64,000 bases of DNA from Rosettibacter sp037481715 (GCA_037481715.1 JBBFLD010000002.1:62001-126000), one strand, 5' to 3'; shown: positions 1 to 9,011, counted from the stretch's first letter. Made by a program: numbers and translations. The notes: generated by a model not told the origin, from the sequence alone.

Positions 1-846
1 TTTAAATAATTCTTCATAACTGGAAATAAATTCTTCCAGATATTCATTATTTCCAAAGCCAAGAATATCAATTATGTTTTCGTCAAATTCGTAACCGCTG
101 TCCCATGTAAAATTTCCGATGCCAAGTTTGTATGTCATATAATCAACAAGATGAATTAACGATGCAAGCACAGGATTTTTTTCTGCTAAAGAAGGTCGAT
201 GATGATAAACAATAGCTTCAGTGATATGAGGAGGAAAGTTCCATCTTTCAAGCATATATTCTGCAATATCGCCGTGATCGTATCCCAATACAACTCTTTC
301 TGCTTGGTGATAAGTTATTCCCTCATTTTTAACCATTTTTACAATTTTCTTAAAATCATAATTCATATATTTATTGAGAATAACTAGACCAAGGTCATGA
401 AGTAATCCAACTGTAAAAACTTCTCCTGACTTTGGATATTTCAAATCATCTGCAATTCTTTTTGCTGCTGTAGCAACCATTAAAGAATGAGTCCAATATT
501 CATTATGATTCCAATCAAGAGATTTTCTTACTCTAAGTGTATCGAGCAACGATAATGCAAGCAAAATATTTCTGATATGTTCAAAACCGATTATTACAAT
601 TGCAAATTCAATTGTGGCAACTCTTCTTGGTAATCCATATAATGGAGAATTTGCAACTGCTAAAATTTTTGCTGCAAGAGCCTGGTCTTTTGAAATTACT
701 TTGCACAAATCAGAAGCACTCGTTCTGTCGTTATCTAAAAGTTGAGTTACCTCAGTTATTATTTGAGGTATTGCAGGAAGATTTCCAATTCCAGAAAGTT
801 GCTTTCTAATCTTTTCTTTAATTTCTGACGTAGTTTGATCAAACAT
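1..846 (-). CDS. HDOD-domain protein, last visible gene of the fliA operon (C-terminus cut by window edge)
   Basis: An open frame of 282 codons runs from an ATG at 846 to the left edge without a stop, so the C-terminus is missing. The protein begins MFDQTTSEIKEKIRKQL and continues with a typical HDOD domain: LPAIPQIITEVTQLL, then VISKDQALAAKILAVANSPLYG, and later the HD-like stretch FTVGLLHDLGLVILNKY and AIVYHHRPS. HDOD proteins are signalling modules related to HD phosphohydrolases and are often linked to motility and c-di-GMP control, usually without proven catalysis. The start codon lies inside the end of fliA (8-base overlap ATGTTTGA), which implies translational coupling. A role in flagellar regulation is inferred from the operon; the exact function is unknown. 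Confidence 0.88.
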   Translation of the reverse strand, partial: MFDQTTSEIKEKIRKQLSGIGNLPAIPQIITEVTQLLDNDRTSASDLCKVISKDQALAAKILAVANSPLYGLPRRVATIEFAIVIIGFEHIRNILLALSLLDTLRVRKSLDWNHNEYWTHSLMVATAAKRIADDLKYPKSGEVFTVGLLHDLGLVILNKYMNYDFKKIVKMVKNEGITYHQAERVVLGYDHGDIAEYMLERWNFPPHITEAIVYHHRPSLAEKNPVLASLIHLVDYMTYKLGIGNFTWDSGYEFDENIIDILGFGNNEYLEEFISSYEELFK

Positions 847-1465
847 TATATAATGCCAATTTTTGTTTCAATGATTTAATAATCTTTGAATGAAGCTGGG
901 ATACACGAGATACTGTTATATTCAAAACTTTTGCAATTTCTTGATAATTAAGTTCTTCGTAATAATAAAGGCTGAGCAAAGTTCTGTCTCTTTCATTCAA
1001 TTCTTTAATCAATTGAACAAGTTTCTCTTTGATTTCATTTTTTTCAAGAATCTCATCAGGAATTTCACTTTCATCAGAAATCATTTCATAAACTTGCATT
1101 CCTTCATCTTCAATAAATGTATTGTTTAATGAAATTGAAGTACCAATTGATGATGTGCCGTCCTCGCATGCCATTTCATATTTATGAGTATACTTTCTTA
1201 TTTCATCATAAATTTTTCCGCGGATGCGTTGTATAGCATAAGTTTCGAACTTTGTCCCGTAATCTGGATCAAATCTGTCAATTGCTTCGCTTAATCCTTC
1301 TATACCGAATTGGAAGAAATCTCTTCTGTCGAAAATTTCGTTTTGATTAAAATTGCTTTTATGGATTACGTAATGGACAAGGTTAACATAATTTAGAATA
1401 ATTTGTTTTTTTAGTTCAGGCGTAGGTTTTGCCTTGAACTTTGCCCAGAGCTCTTGATTATTCAT
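839..1465 (-). CDS. fliA: RNA polymerase sigma factor for flagellar operon, sigma-28
   Basis: This 208-aa protein has the layout of FliA/WhiG sigma factors. Region 2 holds DFFQFGIEGLSEAIDRFD and FETYAIQRIRGKIYDEIR (about residues 50-90). A short region 3 follows, and C-terminal region 4 has the helix-turn-helix LNYQEIAKVLNITVSRVSQLHSKI (about 170-195). It should direct RNA polymerase to late flagellar genes such as filament and chemotaxis receptor genes, none of which are in the window. The ATG overlaps the end of the preceding 78-aa gene by 8 bases, and the stop overlaps the start of the HDOD gene by 8 bases. An anti-sigma factor FlgM was not seen. Confidence 0.96.
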   Translation of the reverse strand: MNNQELWAKFKAKPTPELKKQIILNYVNLVHYVIHKSNFNQNEIFDRRDFFQFGIEGLSEAIDRFDPDYGTKFETYAIQRIRGKIYDEIRKYTHKYEMACEDGTSSIGTSISLNNTFIEDEGMQVYEMISDESEIPDEILEKNEIKEKLVQLIKELNERDRTLLSLYYYEELNYQEIAKVLNITVSRVSQLHSKIIKSLKQKLALYNV

Positions 1466-1694
1466 TCTTATTGCTTCCTGTTAAATCTTGAGTATAACTA
1501 TTAATTTTTTCGTATGAATTTTTATTTATTGCTTTAATTAATCCCAGAGTTATTACACTGAGCATAACTGTAAGAGTTATGAATATTGCAAATGAGTTAA
1601 ATATTATTTTTACTAAGTCTGCTCCTTTTTGAACAAAATAAATGATTGAAAAAAAGAATACTAAAAGACCAATCTGAAGAATTATTTTGTTCAT
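1458..1694 (-). CDS. Small two-helix membrane protein between flhG and fliA
   Basis: A 78-aa protein with two predicted membrane segments (about residues 4-22, ILQIGLLVFFFSIIYFV, and 30-53, IIFNSFAIFITLTVMLSVITLGLI) followed by a polar Lys/Asn-rich tail. I do not recognise the family. It ends within the first codons of fliA (8-base overlap), so it belongs to the fliA transcription unit. The 88-bp gap upstream separates it from flhG and carries a weak sigma-54-like element. The position is where some genomes have short flagellar helper proteins, but no function can be assigned. Confidence 0.7.
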   Translation of the reverse strand: MNKIILQIGLLVFFFSIIYFVQKGADLVKIIFNSFAIFITLTVMLSVITLGLIKAINKNSYEKINSYTQDLTGSNKNE

Positions 1695-1720
1695 AACTTC
1701 TCCGTTTTGTTATTATAATT

Positions 1721-1735
1721 TCAAACACTATACCA
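1721..1735 (-). promoter_or_regulatory. Weak sigma-54-like promoter before the 78-aa/fliA genes
   Basis: Read on the minus strand the site is TGGTAT-N5-TTGA, against the consensus TGGCAC-N5-TTGC. The GG and TTG are kept but the C of the -24 element is lost. It lies 26 bases upstream of the 78-aa gene ATG and has a TGGCTA-type dyad upstream. It is the poorest of the four sites of this kind in the window. Confidence 0.35.
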
Positions 1736-1782
1736 TCAATAAAACTCAAAAAAGCTATAAAAAAAGGCAGTTTTGTGATGAT

Positions 1783-2631
1783 TTATGGAAGGATGGATGA
1801 ATAAGGCTGGTTACTATTAGCCACATGTGCGATTTTCAAAAATCGATGAACTATTTCATCAATTTCAAGTGAAGCAACAGAATTGGGATATACTGCAGCA
1901 AATAATTCCTGATTTACAATTGATTTATAAACCATTCGGTCGTAATCAACTACACCTAACAAAATTATTTCTGTTTTCAGAAAATGATTTACAGCTGTAT
2001 TTAAATTTTTGAAAGCTTGTTCCCCTTCTTCTTTATTATCTGCTTTATTAATCACAACAAAGTTTTTTGGTTGTTGAAGATTTTCGTTTATAATTTTTAT
2101 TAAAACATATGCATCCATCACTGCAGTTGGTTCAGGCGAAGCTGTAATTAGATTAATATCAGATCGGCTTAGTTGATAAATTATTAAATCATCTGCTCCT
2201 GCAGAACTATCGAGAATTATATAATCATATTCATTTGCTATGTAATCTAAATGAATGAAAAAATATTCAAGCAAATCGCTGTTAAGTTTTGGAAATTCTG
2301 AAGAACCTGAATCTCCAAAAATGAAATGTAAATTTTCTGAATATCGGAATATCAATTCATCCAAAGATGATCTTTGCAAAAACAAATTTGATATTGGATT
2401 TTCCGCTATTTCATTTATCATTAAATGCAGATTAGAAAAATTAAAATCAAAATCTACAATTAGAATTTTCTTGTTGAGTCGTGAGAGTTTGTAACCAAAG
2501 TTTAATGCTAAAAATGATTTGCCTGTACCTCCTTTGCCAGAGCAAACAGAAATAATTTTTGTATCCGAATTTTTTTTACTATTTCTTTCAAGCCTTTTAA
2601 TTTCAATAAGCCTTGATATTTGCTCGTTCAT
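1783..2631 (-). CDS. flhG: MinD-like ATPase controlling flagellar number, FlhG/FleN/YlxH
   Basis: This 282-aa protein is a SIMIBI-class ATPase with the deviant Walker A motif KGGTGKS (residues 33-39), then ILIVDFDFNFSNLHLM and DYIILDSSAGADD. The N-terminal stretch of about 20 residues before the P-loop (EQISRLIEIKRLERNSKKN) is where FlhG proteins carry the helix that activates FlhF GTPase. FlhF and FlhG together set the site and number of flagella, which suggests a polar or otherwise numerically controlled pattern here. The start follows the flhF stop in a TGATG overlap. The last part of its coding sequence also contains a TGGCTA-N4-TAACCA dyad that may serve the next promoter. Confidence 0.94.
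   Translation of the reverse strand: MNEQISRLIEIKRLERNSKKNSDTKIISVCSGKGGTGKSFLALNFGYKLSRLNKKILIVDFDFNFSNLHLMINEIAENPISNLFLQRSSLDELIFRYSENLHFIFGDSGSSEFPKLNSDLLEYFFIHLDYIANEYDYIILDSSAGADDLIIYQLSRSDINLITASPEPTAVMDAYVLIKIINENLQQPKNFVVINKADNKEEGEQAFKNLNTAVNHFLKTEIILLGVVDYDRMVYKSIVNQELFAAVYPNSVASLEIDEIVHRFLKIAHVANSNQPYSSILP
1808..1823 (-). promoter_or_regulatory. Candidate activator-binding dyad upstream of the 78-aa/fliA genes
   Basis: On the minus strand the sequence is TGGCTAATAGTAACCA, an inverted repeat of TGGCTA with one mismatched position and a 4-base centre. It resembles the dyads before fliL, flgB and the chemotaxis operon. Here the centre lies about 81 bp, not 60, upstream of the -24 GG, roughly two helical turns farther. 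It sits inside the 3' end of flhG, so part of the match could be due to coding. Confidence 0.35.
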
Positions 2632-3740
2632 CAGTAAAGCTTCCCTTTGTAAATTAAGTTTGCTAAATATTCAGAATTAACTGAAATAATATCATCAGGA
2701 ATTACCTGACCATTTGTTAAAAATACAATCGGTAAGTTAAAGTTATTTGAAAGATTTAATATGTTTCCGTAAGCAACTGCTTCGTCAATTTTTGAAAATA
2801 TTGCCGAACTGTAATTGAGTATTTTGAATTTTTGAGCAACATCATACAAAGTTCTATATGAACTTGTAGAACTCAATACAAGAATTGTTTCGTCCACATT
2901 TGCTGCATCAAGATATTCTTTTATTTTATTCAAATTATCTGTGCTTCGTTGACTTCTTCCAACTGTATCTATAAAAATCAAATCCTTATCTCGAAATTTT
3001 CTTATCAGCTTTTGCATGTCCGATGGTTCATAAGCAACAGCCATTTCAATGTCACTTATTTCAGAAAAAATTCTCAGCTGGTCAATTGCACCAAGTCGAT
3101 ATGTATCAATTGAAATTAAACCTACTTTTAATTTGTGAATGATTTTTGAAATTACAGCAAGCTTTGCAATGCATGTTGTTTTTCCTACGCCTGTAGGACC
3201 TACAAGTGCAACTTTTGTTGTTTTGCTTTTTCTTACCTTAAATTCCTTTGTATGAATTAAAGATGACATTCCAGCAATTAAGTAGCTTTCAAGATTTGTT
3301 TCGCCAAGAAGTCCATCATAATTCTTAAGCTGATTTATTAAAGTACTGGCAATATTTTTTTGAACTTCTCTTTCAATTAGCAAATCATAAAGTTCATCGA
3401 GTTCTTTTTCTATTTTTTTATTGGAAGAAACAGTTTTTTCTGAAGATGGTTTAGCAGCTGTAAATTCTTTACCTGAAGAAAAGATTTTTTTCGAGAGTTT
3501 TTCTATTTCCGATTCAATTGTTGCTTTGTGTTGAGCAGCTGTGTCCTCACTTTTTGATTTTACTGATGCTGGAATATCTTTGTCAATTCCAGCAGTAATT
3601 TCGAACATCTTTCTGTTATTAAATCTTCTATCTCCTTCAATTACTCTTGTGCCAAGAATTATAGCTTCGCCGCCGAGTTCATTTTTCATCTGTTCGGTTG
3701 CTTCTTTCAAAGTTGGAGCTATAAATTTTTTAATCTGCAT
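2631..3740 (-). CDS. flhF: Flagellar SRP-like GTPase FlhF
   Basis: A 369-aa SRP-family GTPase. A basic N-terminal region (residues 1-60, MQIKKFIAPTLKEATEQMKNELG) is followed by a charged linker. The NG domain has Walker A GPTGVGKTT at 181-189, then LISIDTYRLGAIDQLRIF and the G3-type DLIFIDTVGRSQRS. FlhF marks the flagellar assembly site at the membrane. The gene overlaps the end of flhA by 11 bases, and flhG starts in its stop codon, so the three are translationally linked. Length and motif order fit the family. Confidence 0.95.
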   Translation of the reverse strand: MQIKKFIAPTLKEATEQMKNELGGEAIILGTRVIEGDRRFNNRKMFEITAGIDKDIPASVKSKSEDTAAQHKATIESEIEKLSKKIFSSGKEFTAAKPSSEKTVSSNKKIEKELDELYDLLIEREVQKNIASTLINQLKNYDGLLGETNLESYLIAGMSSLIHTKEFKVRKSKTTKVALVGPTGVGKTTCIAKLAVISKIIHKLKVGLISIDTYRLGAIDQLRIFSEISDIEMAVAYEPSDMQKLIRKFRDKDLIFIDTVGRSQRSTDNLNKIKEYLDAANVDETILVLSSTSSYRTLYDVAQKFKILNYSSAIFSKIDEAVAYGNILNLSNNFNLPIVFLTNGQVIPDDIISVNSEYLANLIYKGKLY

Positions 3741-5787
3741 TTTCCACCTCTATCTTTCCAATAAATTCTATTTCTACATTTGATGGTAATTCACTATATG
3801 ATAACAGAGCATAATCAGGAAAACTTGAATTAATTAGCCGATAAAAATATGGCCTGATTGCTGCTGAAGTAATTATTACTGGAGGATATCCAAGTTTATT
3901 GAAGTTTTCTAATTCATCTTGAAGTTTTGTATTTAATTCTCTTAAAACATTTGGAGATAAACCGAGAGTAATAATGCTGTCCTTTTGAGATTGAAGAGAT
4001 TTTGTAATCATTGATTCAAGATTTTCTCCAAGTGCTGCAGCATGAATAATTCCATTTGAATCTTTATAAAGATTTGCAATCGTATCTCCAATTGTATGAC
4101 GAACATATTCTGTAAGCACATCAATATTCTTTGTTGTTTTTGAGTAATCAATCAAGGCTTCAAGAATTCTTACAAGGTCTTTAATTGGTATTCCTTCTCT
4201 CAATAAATTCTGCAATACTTTTTGAATCATTCCAAGATTTAATACTTCTGGATTAATATCTTCAACAACTGCGGGATAATCTTTCTTGATATTTTCAAGC
4301 AGCTGTTTTACATCTTGTCTTGATAAAATCTTATCAAAATTTTTCTTTAGAGTTTCTTGAAGATGAGTTGCAAGAACAGAGATAGCATCAACAACTGTGT
4401 AACCCAGCATTTCTGCTTTTTCTTTTTCTTCGTATGTAATCCAGTAACTCTTTAATCCAAATGCCGGATCAGTTGTTGGAATTCCAGAAATTTCTTCATC
4501 AATTGTTCCTGGATTCATAGCAAGATATCTTTCAGGATACATTTCATAATTCGCAGCTACATTGCCTTTAATTTTTATAACATATTCATTCGGAGATAGC
4601 TGGAGATTATCTCTAACTCTAACTGGAGGAATTAAAACTCCATATTCAAGTGCAATAATTTTTCGAGTTGATGCAATTTTCTGAAAAAGATTACCTCCCT
4701 GTTTTTCATCAACAATGCTTATTAATCCATAGCCAATTTCAATTTCGATAGGGTCAACCTGAAGATATTGTTCAACTTTTTCTTCAACTGGTTGTTCTGC
4801 AGTTTGAACTTCCTGTTCAGCTGAAGCTGTGGAAGTATCCAAAATTTTATTTTTTCTATTGATGTAAGAAGAAGTTGCAAGCACTGCACTTAAAATAAGA
4901 AATGGAATTGTTGGCATTCCGGGAATCAAAGCAAAAAGAAATACTGCACCAGACACAGTTCCAAGAACACGAGGATTTGCAAGCAATTGAGTTTTCATCT
5001 GAAGGTCGAGAGCAGTTCCAGATGCACTTCTTGTAACAACAAGTCCAGCAGCAGTTGAAATCAATAATGCAGGAACTTGGGATACTAAACCATCACCAAT
5101 TGTTAAGATTGTGTATGTTTGAATTGCATCTTGAAAACTTAAACCACGCTGAGCAACGCCAATTATAAATCCACCAATTATATTTATTCCATTAATTACT
5201 AATCCTGCAATTGCATCACCTTTTACAAACTTGCTTGCACCATCCATTGCACCATAAAATTCGGCTTCGCGTGCAATTAAATCTCTTCTTCTTCTTGCTT
5301 CTGCTTCTGTTATTAAACCAGTATTCAAATCTGCATCAATAGCCATTTGTTTTCCTGGCATTGCATCAAGTGTAAAACGAGCAGCTACTTCTGAAATTCT
5401 GCCAGAACCTTTTACTATAACAACAAATTGAATTACAACAAGTATAATGAATACGATAAATCCAACAACATAATTTCCGCCTACAACAAACGAACCGAAT
5501 GATTCAATAATTTTACCTGCATAGCCGTCAATTAAAATTAATCTTGTTGAACTGATATTTAAGCCGAGACGATAAAGTGTTAGAATTAATAGTAATCCAG
5601 GAAAAACAGAAATATCAAGTGGTGATTGAATATACAAAGCTACAATCAACACAAGAACTGCTGTTGAGATATTTACTGCTAAAAGAAAATCCAACATTGA
5701 CGGCGGCAATGGAATAAGCATAAGACCAAGCATCAAAATCAAACCAAATGCTAAAACTATATCTGTATTTTTACCAAACTGCTTCAT
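3730..5787 (-). CDS. flhA: Flagellar export gate protein FlhA
   Basis: This 685-aa protein has a hydrophobic N-terminal half with about eight membrane segments and a cytoplasmic C-terminal half. The FHIPEP-family signature is present (about residues 130-195): IVKGSGRISEVAARFTLDAM, followed by PGKQMAIDADLNTGLITEAEA and RRRRDLIAREAEFYGAMDGA. FlhA forms the nonameric ring of the flagellar type III export apparatus and binds chaperone-substrate complexes. A Glu-rich linker of about 30 residues (near 320-345) separates the two halves. It lies one base after flhB and overlaps flhF. Confidence 0.97.
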   Translation of the reverse strand: MKQFGKNTDIVLAFGLILMLGLMLIPLPPSMLDFLLAVNISTAVLVLIVALYIQSPLDISVFPGLLLILTLYRLGLNISSTRLILIDGYAGKIIESFGSFVVGGNYVVGFIVFIILVVIQFVVIVKGSGRISEVAARFTLDAMPGKQMAIDADLNTGLITEAEARRRRDLIAREAEFYGAMDGASKFVKGDAIAGLVINGINIIGGFIIGVAQRGLSFQDAIQTYTILTIGDGLVSQVPALLISTAAGLVVTRSASGTALDLQMKTQLLANPRVLGTVSGAVFLFALIPGMPTIPFLILSAVLATSSYINRKNKILDTSTASAEQEVQTAEQPVEEKVEQYLQVDPIEIEIGYGLISIVDEKQGGNLFQKIASTRKIIALEYGVLIPPVRVRDNLQLSPNEYVIKIKGNVAANYEMYPERYLAMNPGTIDEEISGIPTTDPAFGLKSYWITYEEKEKAEMLGYTVVDAISVLATHLQETLKKNFDKILSRQDVKQLLENIKKDYPAVVEDINPEVLNLGMIQKVLQNLLREGIPIKDLVRILEALIDYSKTTKNIDVLTEYVRHTIGDTIANLYKDSNGIIHAAALGENLESMITKSLQSQKDSIITLGLSPNVLRELNTKLQDELENFNKLGYPPVIITSAAIRPYFYRLINSSFPDYALLSYSELPSNVEIEFIGKIEVENAD

Positions 5788-5788
5788 G

Positions 5789-6874
5789 TTAAATTATGCT
5801 TCTTTGTTTCTTTAATTTTTTCATTTGATAAATGTATGCAAGAATTTGAGCTACAGCTTTGAAAAGTTTTGCCGGGATTTCATCACCAACTTCACATGAT
5901 TTATAAAGTGCTCTTGCAAGTTCAACATCTTCATAAAGCGGAACATTATTTTCAACAGCAATTTTCTTAATTCTTTGAGCAAGTTCATCAAGTCCTTTTG
6001 CAACTACTTTTGGTGCATTATCTTTTTCCATTTCATATTTTAATGCAACAGCTACGTGAGTCGGGTTTGTAATTACTACATCAGCTGTTGGAATATCTTT
6101 CATCATTCTGCGGCGAACAATGAGTATCATTTGTTTTCTTATTCTCGATTTTATCAGAGGGTCGCCTTCGGTCTGCTTTAATTCTTCCTTAACTTCTTCC
6201 TTTGTCATCATCATTTCTTTTTTGAATTTATATTTCTGATAAATAAAATCCACTGCTGCAATTATTGAAAAGAATAAAACTATCTTCCATGTCAAAGCAA
6301 AAAATGAATCGAGCATGAATTGTACTGTATCTTCAATGCTTAAATCAACAAGTTTTACTGTATCAGAAATTAATTTTGAAATAATGAAATATGTGAAAAT
6401 GCCAACAACAAATAATTTGATTAATGCTTTTGATAATTCTACAAGCGAATGGATAGAAAAAAATATTCTTTTAATTCCATTTATTGGATTAAACTTTCCA
6501 AAACTTATTGCAAGAGCTTTTGGTGTTATCTTAAAACCAATCTGAGCTATATTACTAATAAGTGCAATTACCATTACTCCAAATATGATTGGAAGAGTTA
6601 AAGTGAAAAAGAAAAGAGCCCATTTAACAGCATAAGTTTGAATAACTGCTTTTGTTAATTCTACATGATTCAAAGAATTAAGAGCATCTTTTGTGAAGTT
6701 ATAAAATTGTTCTCCAATAAAATTTTTTGTCAGGTAAATCAATATTAGGCCGGACCCAAAAACAGCAAGAGAATTAATTTCAATACTTTTTGCAACCTGA
6801 CCTTTTTCTCTTGCATCTGCAAGTTTTTTACCCGTTGGTTGTTCAGTCTTTTCCTGTCCTTCGAATTCTGCCAT
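5789..6874 (-). CDS. flhB: Flagellar export switch protein FlhB
   Basis: A 361-aa protein with four membrane segments (about residues 33-50, 88-110, 150-170, 195-212) and a cytoplasmic domain. The autocleavage motif N-P-T-H is intact at 270-273 (DVVITNPTHVAVALKY), so it should switch export specificity from rod/hook to filament substrates together with FliK. The N-terminus EKTEQPTGKKLADAREKGQVAKS is the usual family signature. It sits between fliR and flhA with 1-base gaps. Confidence 0.97.
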   Translation of the reverse strand: MAEFEGQEKTEQPTGKKLADAREKGQVAKSIEINSLAVFGSGLILIYLTKNFIGEQFYNFTKDALNSLNHVELTKAVIQTYAVKWALFFFTLTLPIIFGVMVIALISNIAQIGFKITPKALAISFGKFNPINGIKRIFFSIHSLVELSKALIKLFVVGIFTYFIISKLISDTVKLVDLSIEDTVQFMLDSFFALTWKIVLFFSIIAAVDFIYQKYKFKKEMMMTKEEVKEELKQTEGDPLIKSRIRKQMILIVRRRMMKDIPTADVVITNPTHVAVALKYEMEKDNAPKVVAKGLDELAQRIKKIAVENNVPLYEDVELARALYKSCEVGDEIPAKLFKAVAQILAYIYQMKKLKKQRSII

Positions 6875-6875
6875 T

Positions 6876-7652
6876 CTACGACCCCATTGCTCTAATTAAT
6901 TGAAGCAAGCTGGATTCATATCCTTCAAGTAAATTTTTAATTGCATAAACATAAAATGGAACTAAAGTAAGAAGCAGAAAAATTCCAATACCGCTTTTCA
7001 ATGGCTGCGAAACAAAAATAATTTGTATCTGAGGAATTACCCTTGCAATTATGCTTTCTGCAATATGAATAAGGAAAAACGAAACAATAATTGGAGATGC
7101 AATTTTAATTGCGATTGTAAAAACTACAAATGAATACTTAATAAGAAGCTGATATACTGAAGAATTTATTACATACTTCCCAATTGGAATAACTTGAAAT
7201 GATGCCACAACTCCGCTGATTACATAATGATGACCATTAATCAAAATGAAAATTAATATTGAAGTGTAATACAAAATTTCACCTATGATATTATTCGGAA
7301 TTTCTTCCATAGGATTTAATACTTCTGCAAGCATAAGTCCCATATCAAAACCTATGTAAGTTCCAGCATAAGAAACTCCCCAGAAAATAAAATTCATCAC
7401 ATAACCTATGATTAATCCTGTAATCAATTCTTTTGCAGAATAAACAACAAGCGTAATTAAATTTATATCAACAATAATTTTGCTTTTGTCAATTGTTAAA
7501 AAAGTTATATATGCAATAATTAACGCTAAGAAAATCTTAGCAAGTACAGGAATTGAATTATGTGCAAAAATTGGTGCAGTAAAAATCATTCCTGCAATTC
7601 TCATAAACACAAAAAGAAGAATTATAAAATCTGCTATTAAAATGTTCGTCAT
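6876..7652 (-). CDS. fliR: Flagellar export gate protein FliR
   Basis: A 258-aa integral membrane protein with about six hydrophobic segments. Family features include the N-terminal FMRIAGMIFTAPIFAHNSIP and the segment GYVMNFIFWGVSYAGTYIGFD. FliR is part of the FliPQR core of the flagellar export gate. Its ATG overlaps the fliQ stop by 4 bases, and the order fliP-fliQ-fliR-flhB-flhA is the conserved one. Confidence 0.96.
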   Translation of the reverse strand: MTNILIADFIILLFVFMRIAGMIFTAPIFAHNSIPVLAKIFLALIIAYITFLTIDKSKIIVDINLITLVVYSAKELITGLIIGYVMNFIFWGVSYAGTYIGFDMGLMLAEVLNPMEEIPNNIIGEILYYTSILIFILINGHHYVISGVVASFQVIPIGKYVINSSVYQLLIKYSFVVFTIAIKIASPIIVSFFLIHIAESIIARVIPQIQIIFVSQPLKSGIGIFLLLTLVPFYVYAIKNLLEGYESSLLQLIRAMGS

Positions 7653-7918
7653 TTAATCACTGTAAGAAACATTGTAAACATTTTATTCGTAAGTACAGTA
7701 AGTTTATCAACAATCCACGGCAAAAGAAAAATTATAACAACAACGGTTGCAATTAATTTTGGCACAAAAGTCAATGTCATTTCTTGAATTGAAGTTGCTG
7801 CTTGAAATATTGAGATAAAAATTCCAACAATTAAAGAAACTCCAAGAATTGGAAGCAGAATTATAAAAGCTGTATAAAAAGCATCTTTTAATACTTCAAT
7901 AATTACTTCTTCGGTCAT
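7649..7918 (-). CDS. fliQ: Flagellar export gate protein FliQ
   Basis: An 89-aa protein with two membrane helices (about residues 14-38 and 51-71), MTEEVIIEVLKDAFYTAFII at the N-terminus and the family stretch IFQAATSIQEMTLTFVPKL. The frame is open 14 codons farther upstream, to 7960. I chose the ATG at 7918 because it gives the usual FliQ length, keeps the normal N-terminus, and forms a TAATG stop-start overlap with fliP. FliQ is part of the FliPQR export gate. Confidence 0.95.
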   Translation of the reverse strand: MTEEVIIEVLKDAFYTAFIILLPILGVSLIVGIFISIFQAATSIQEMTLTFVPKLIATVVVIIFLLPWIVDKLTVLTNKMFTMFLTVIK

Positions 7919-8673
7919 TATGAAAAACTCCTTACAAGTGAACCAATAATTAAATTCCATCCATCAACAAGAATAAAAAGCAAAATTTTGAATGGAAGAG
8001 AAATCATCATCGGAGGCATCATCATCATTCCCATTGACATTAAAATGCTTGAGACAATCATATCAATCATCAAAAATGGAACAAATAAGAAAAAGCCAAT
8101 AATAAATCCAGCTCTCAATTCACTTAAAACAAAAGATGGTATTAAAATATAAGTTGGAAGTTCACTTCTATTTTTGGGTCTTGGCATTTGAGATAAACTT
8201 ACAAACAATTCCATATCTTCATCACGTGTATTTCTAAACATAAATTCTCTAATTGGTTCAATCCCTTTGTCATAAGCTTCTTTAACTGTTATTTTATTAT
8301 CCATTAAAGGCTGAAGTGCCTGTTCATTTACTTTTGACCAAGTTGGAGCCATAATAAAAAATGTGATAAACAATGCAATACCAGCAAGCAATTGAGACGG
8401 CGGCATTTGCTGTGTTCCCATTGCACTTTTCAAAAAATGAAATACAATAATTATTCGAAGGTAAGATGTTGTCATAATAATAATTGATGGTGCAAGAGAA
8501 AGCACAGTCATCAAAAGAAGAATTTGAAGAGTAACGGAAACGTCTTCTCCCTTTGTTGCAGTTCCAATATCGAGATTAATTTTGGGGAATGGAATTGTTT
8601 GTGCCTGTGCAAATAGATTTCCTGCTGTAAATGTTATAACCAAAAAAGCTAATAATAAAAATTTCTTTTTCAT
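7918..8673 (-). CDS. fliP: Flagellar export gate protein FliP
   Basis: A 251-aa protein with an N-terminal signal peptide (MKKKFLLLAFLVITFTAGNLFAQA) and four membrane segments. Family signatures are visible: SFLILLLMT-like core LQILLLMTVLSLAPSIIIMTTSYLRI, MGTQQMPPSQLLAGIALF and the C-terminal MGMMMMPPMMISLPFKILLFILVDGW. FliP forms the pentameric core of the export gate. It overlaps fliO by 4 bases and fliQ by 1. Confidence 0.97.
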   Translation of the reverse strand: MKKKFLLLAFLVITFTAGNLFAQAQTIPFPKINLDIGTATKGEDVSVTLQILLLMTVLSLAPSIIIMTTSYLRIIIVFHFLKSAMGTQQMPPSQLLAGIALFITFFIMAPTWSKVNEQALQPLMDNKITVKEAYDKGIEPIREFMFRNTRDEDMELFVSLSQMPRPKNRSELPTYILIPSFVLSELRAGFIIGFFLFVPFLMIDMIVSSILMSMGMMMMPPMMISLPFKILLFILVDGWNLIIGSLVRSFS

Positions 8674-9011
8674 CTTATTCCTAAGTTCTGCTTCAATAAA
8701 TCCAAAAATGTTTTTTTAATTTCACCTTGAGTTAAATCATCATCTAATTGTGGTGAATAATCATACTCTTTAAGCAATGTTATATTGTTTTCGCTTATTC
8801 CAAGCAAAAAAATTTTATCCTGAACTCTTACTACAGATAAATATTTTTTAGGCATTATTAAATGATTATTAAGAACTTCTATTTTGAGCAATTTGGATTT
8901 TTTACCATTAATCGAAAAAGAATATTTTCTTACCATTATAAGAGCAAAAAACAGAAGTCCAAGTATTAATACTAATGGCAGTAATGTTTTTATGATATCT
9001 AAGAATGACAT
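8670..9011 (-). CDS. fliO: Flagellar export chaperone-like protein FliO
   Basis: A 113-aa protein with one N-terminal membrane segment (about residues 8-28, LLPLVLILGLLFFALIMV) followed by a small soluble domain containing LKIEVLNNHLIMPKKYLSVVRVQDKIFLLGISENNI, which is the usual FliO pattern. FliO helps assemble the FliP ring. The family is weakly conserved, so the call rests on this pattern and on its place between fliN and fliP. It starts in the fliN stop and ends in the fliP start. Confidence 0.88.
   Translation of the reverse strand: MSFLDIIKTLLPLVLILGLLFFALIMVRKYSFSINGKKSKLLKIEVLNNHLIMPKKYLSVVRVQDKIFLLGISENNITLLKEYDYSPQLDDDLTQGEIKKTFLDLLKQNLGIR

Noticed and set aside
3836..3845. GCCGATAA-like sequence resembling a sigma-28 -10 element
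   Set aside because: It lies on the plus strand inside flhA, faces no gene, and lacks a TAAA element at the right distance.
7919..7960. N-terminal extension of FliQ
   Set aside because: It overlaps the FliP C-terminus, is hydrophilic/aromatic rather than FliQ-like, and the ATG at 7918 gives the normal FliQ length.
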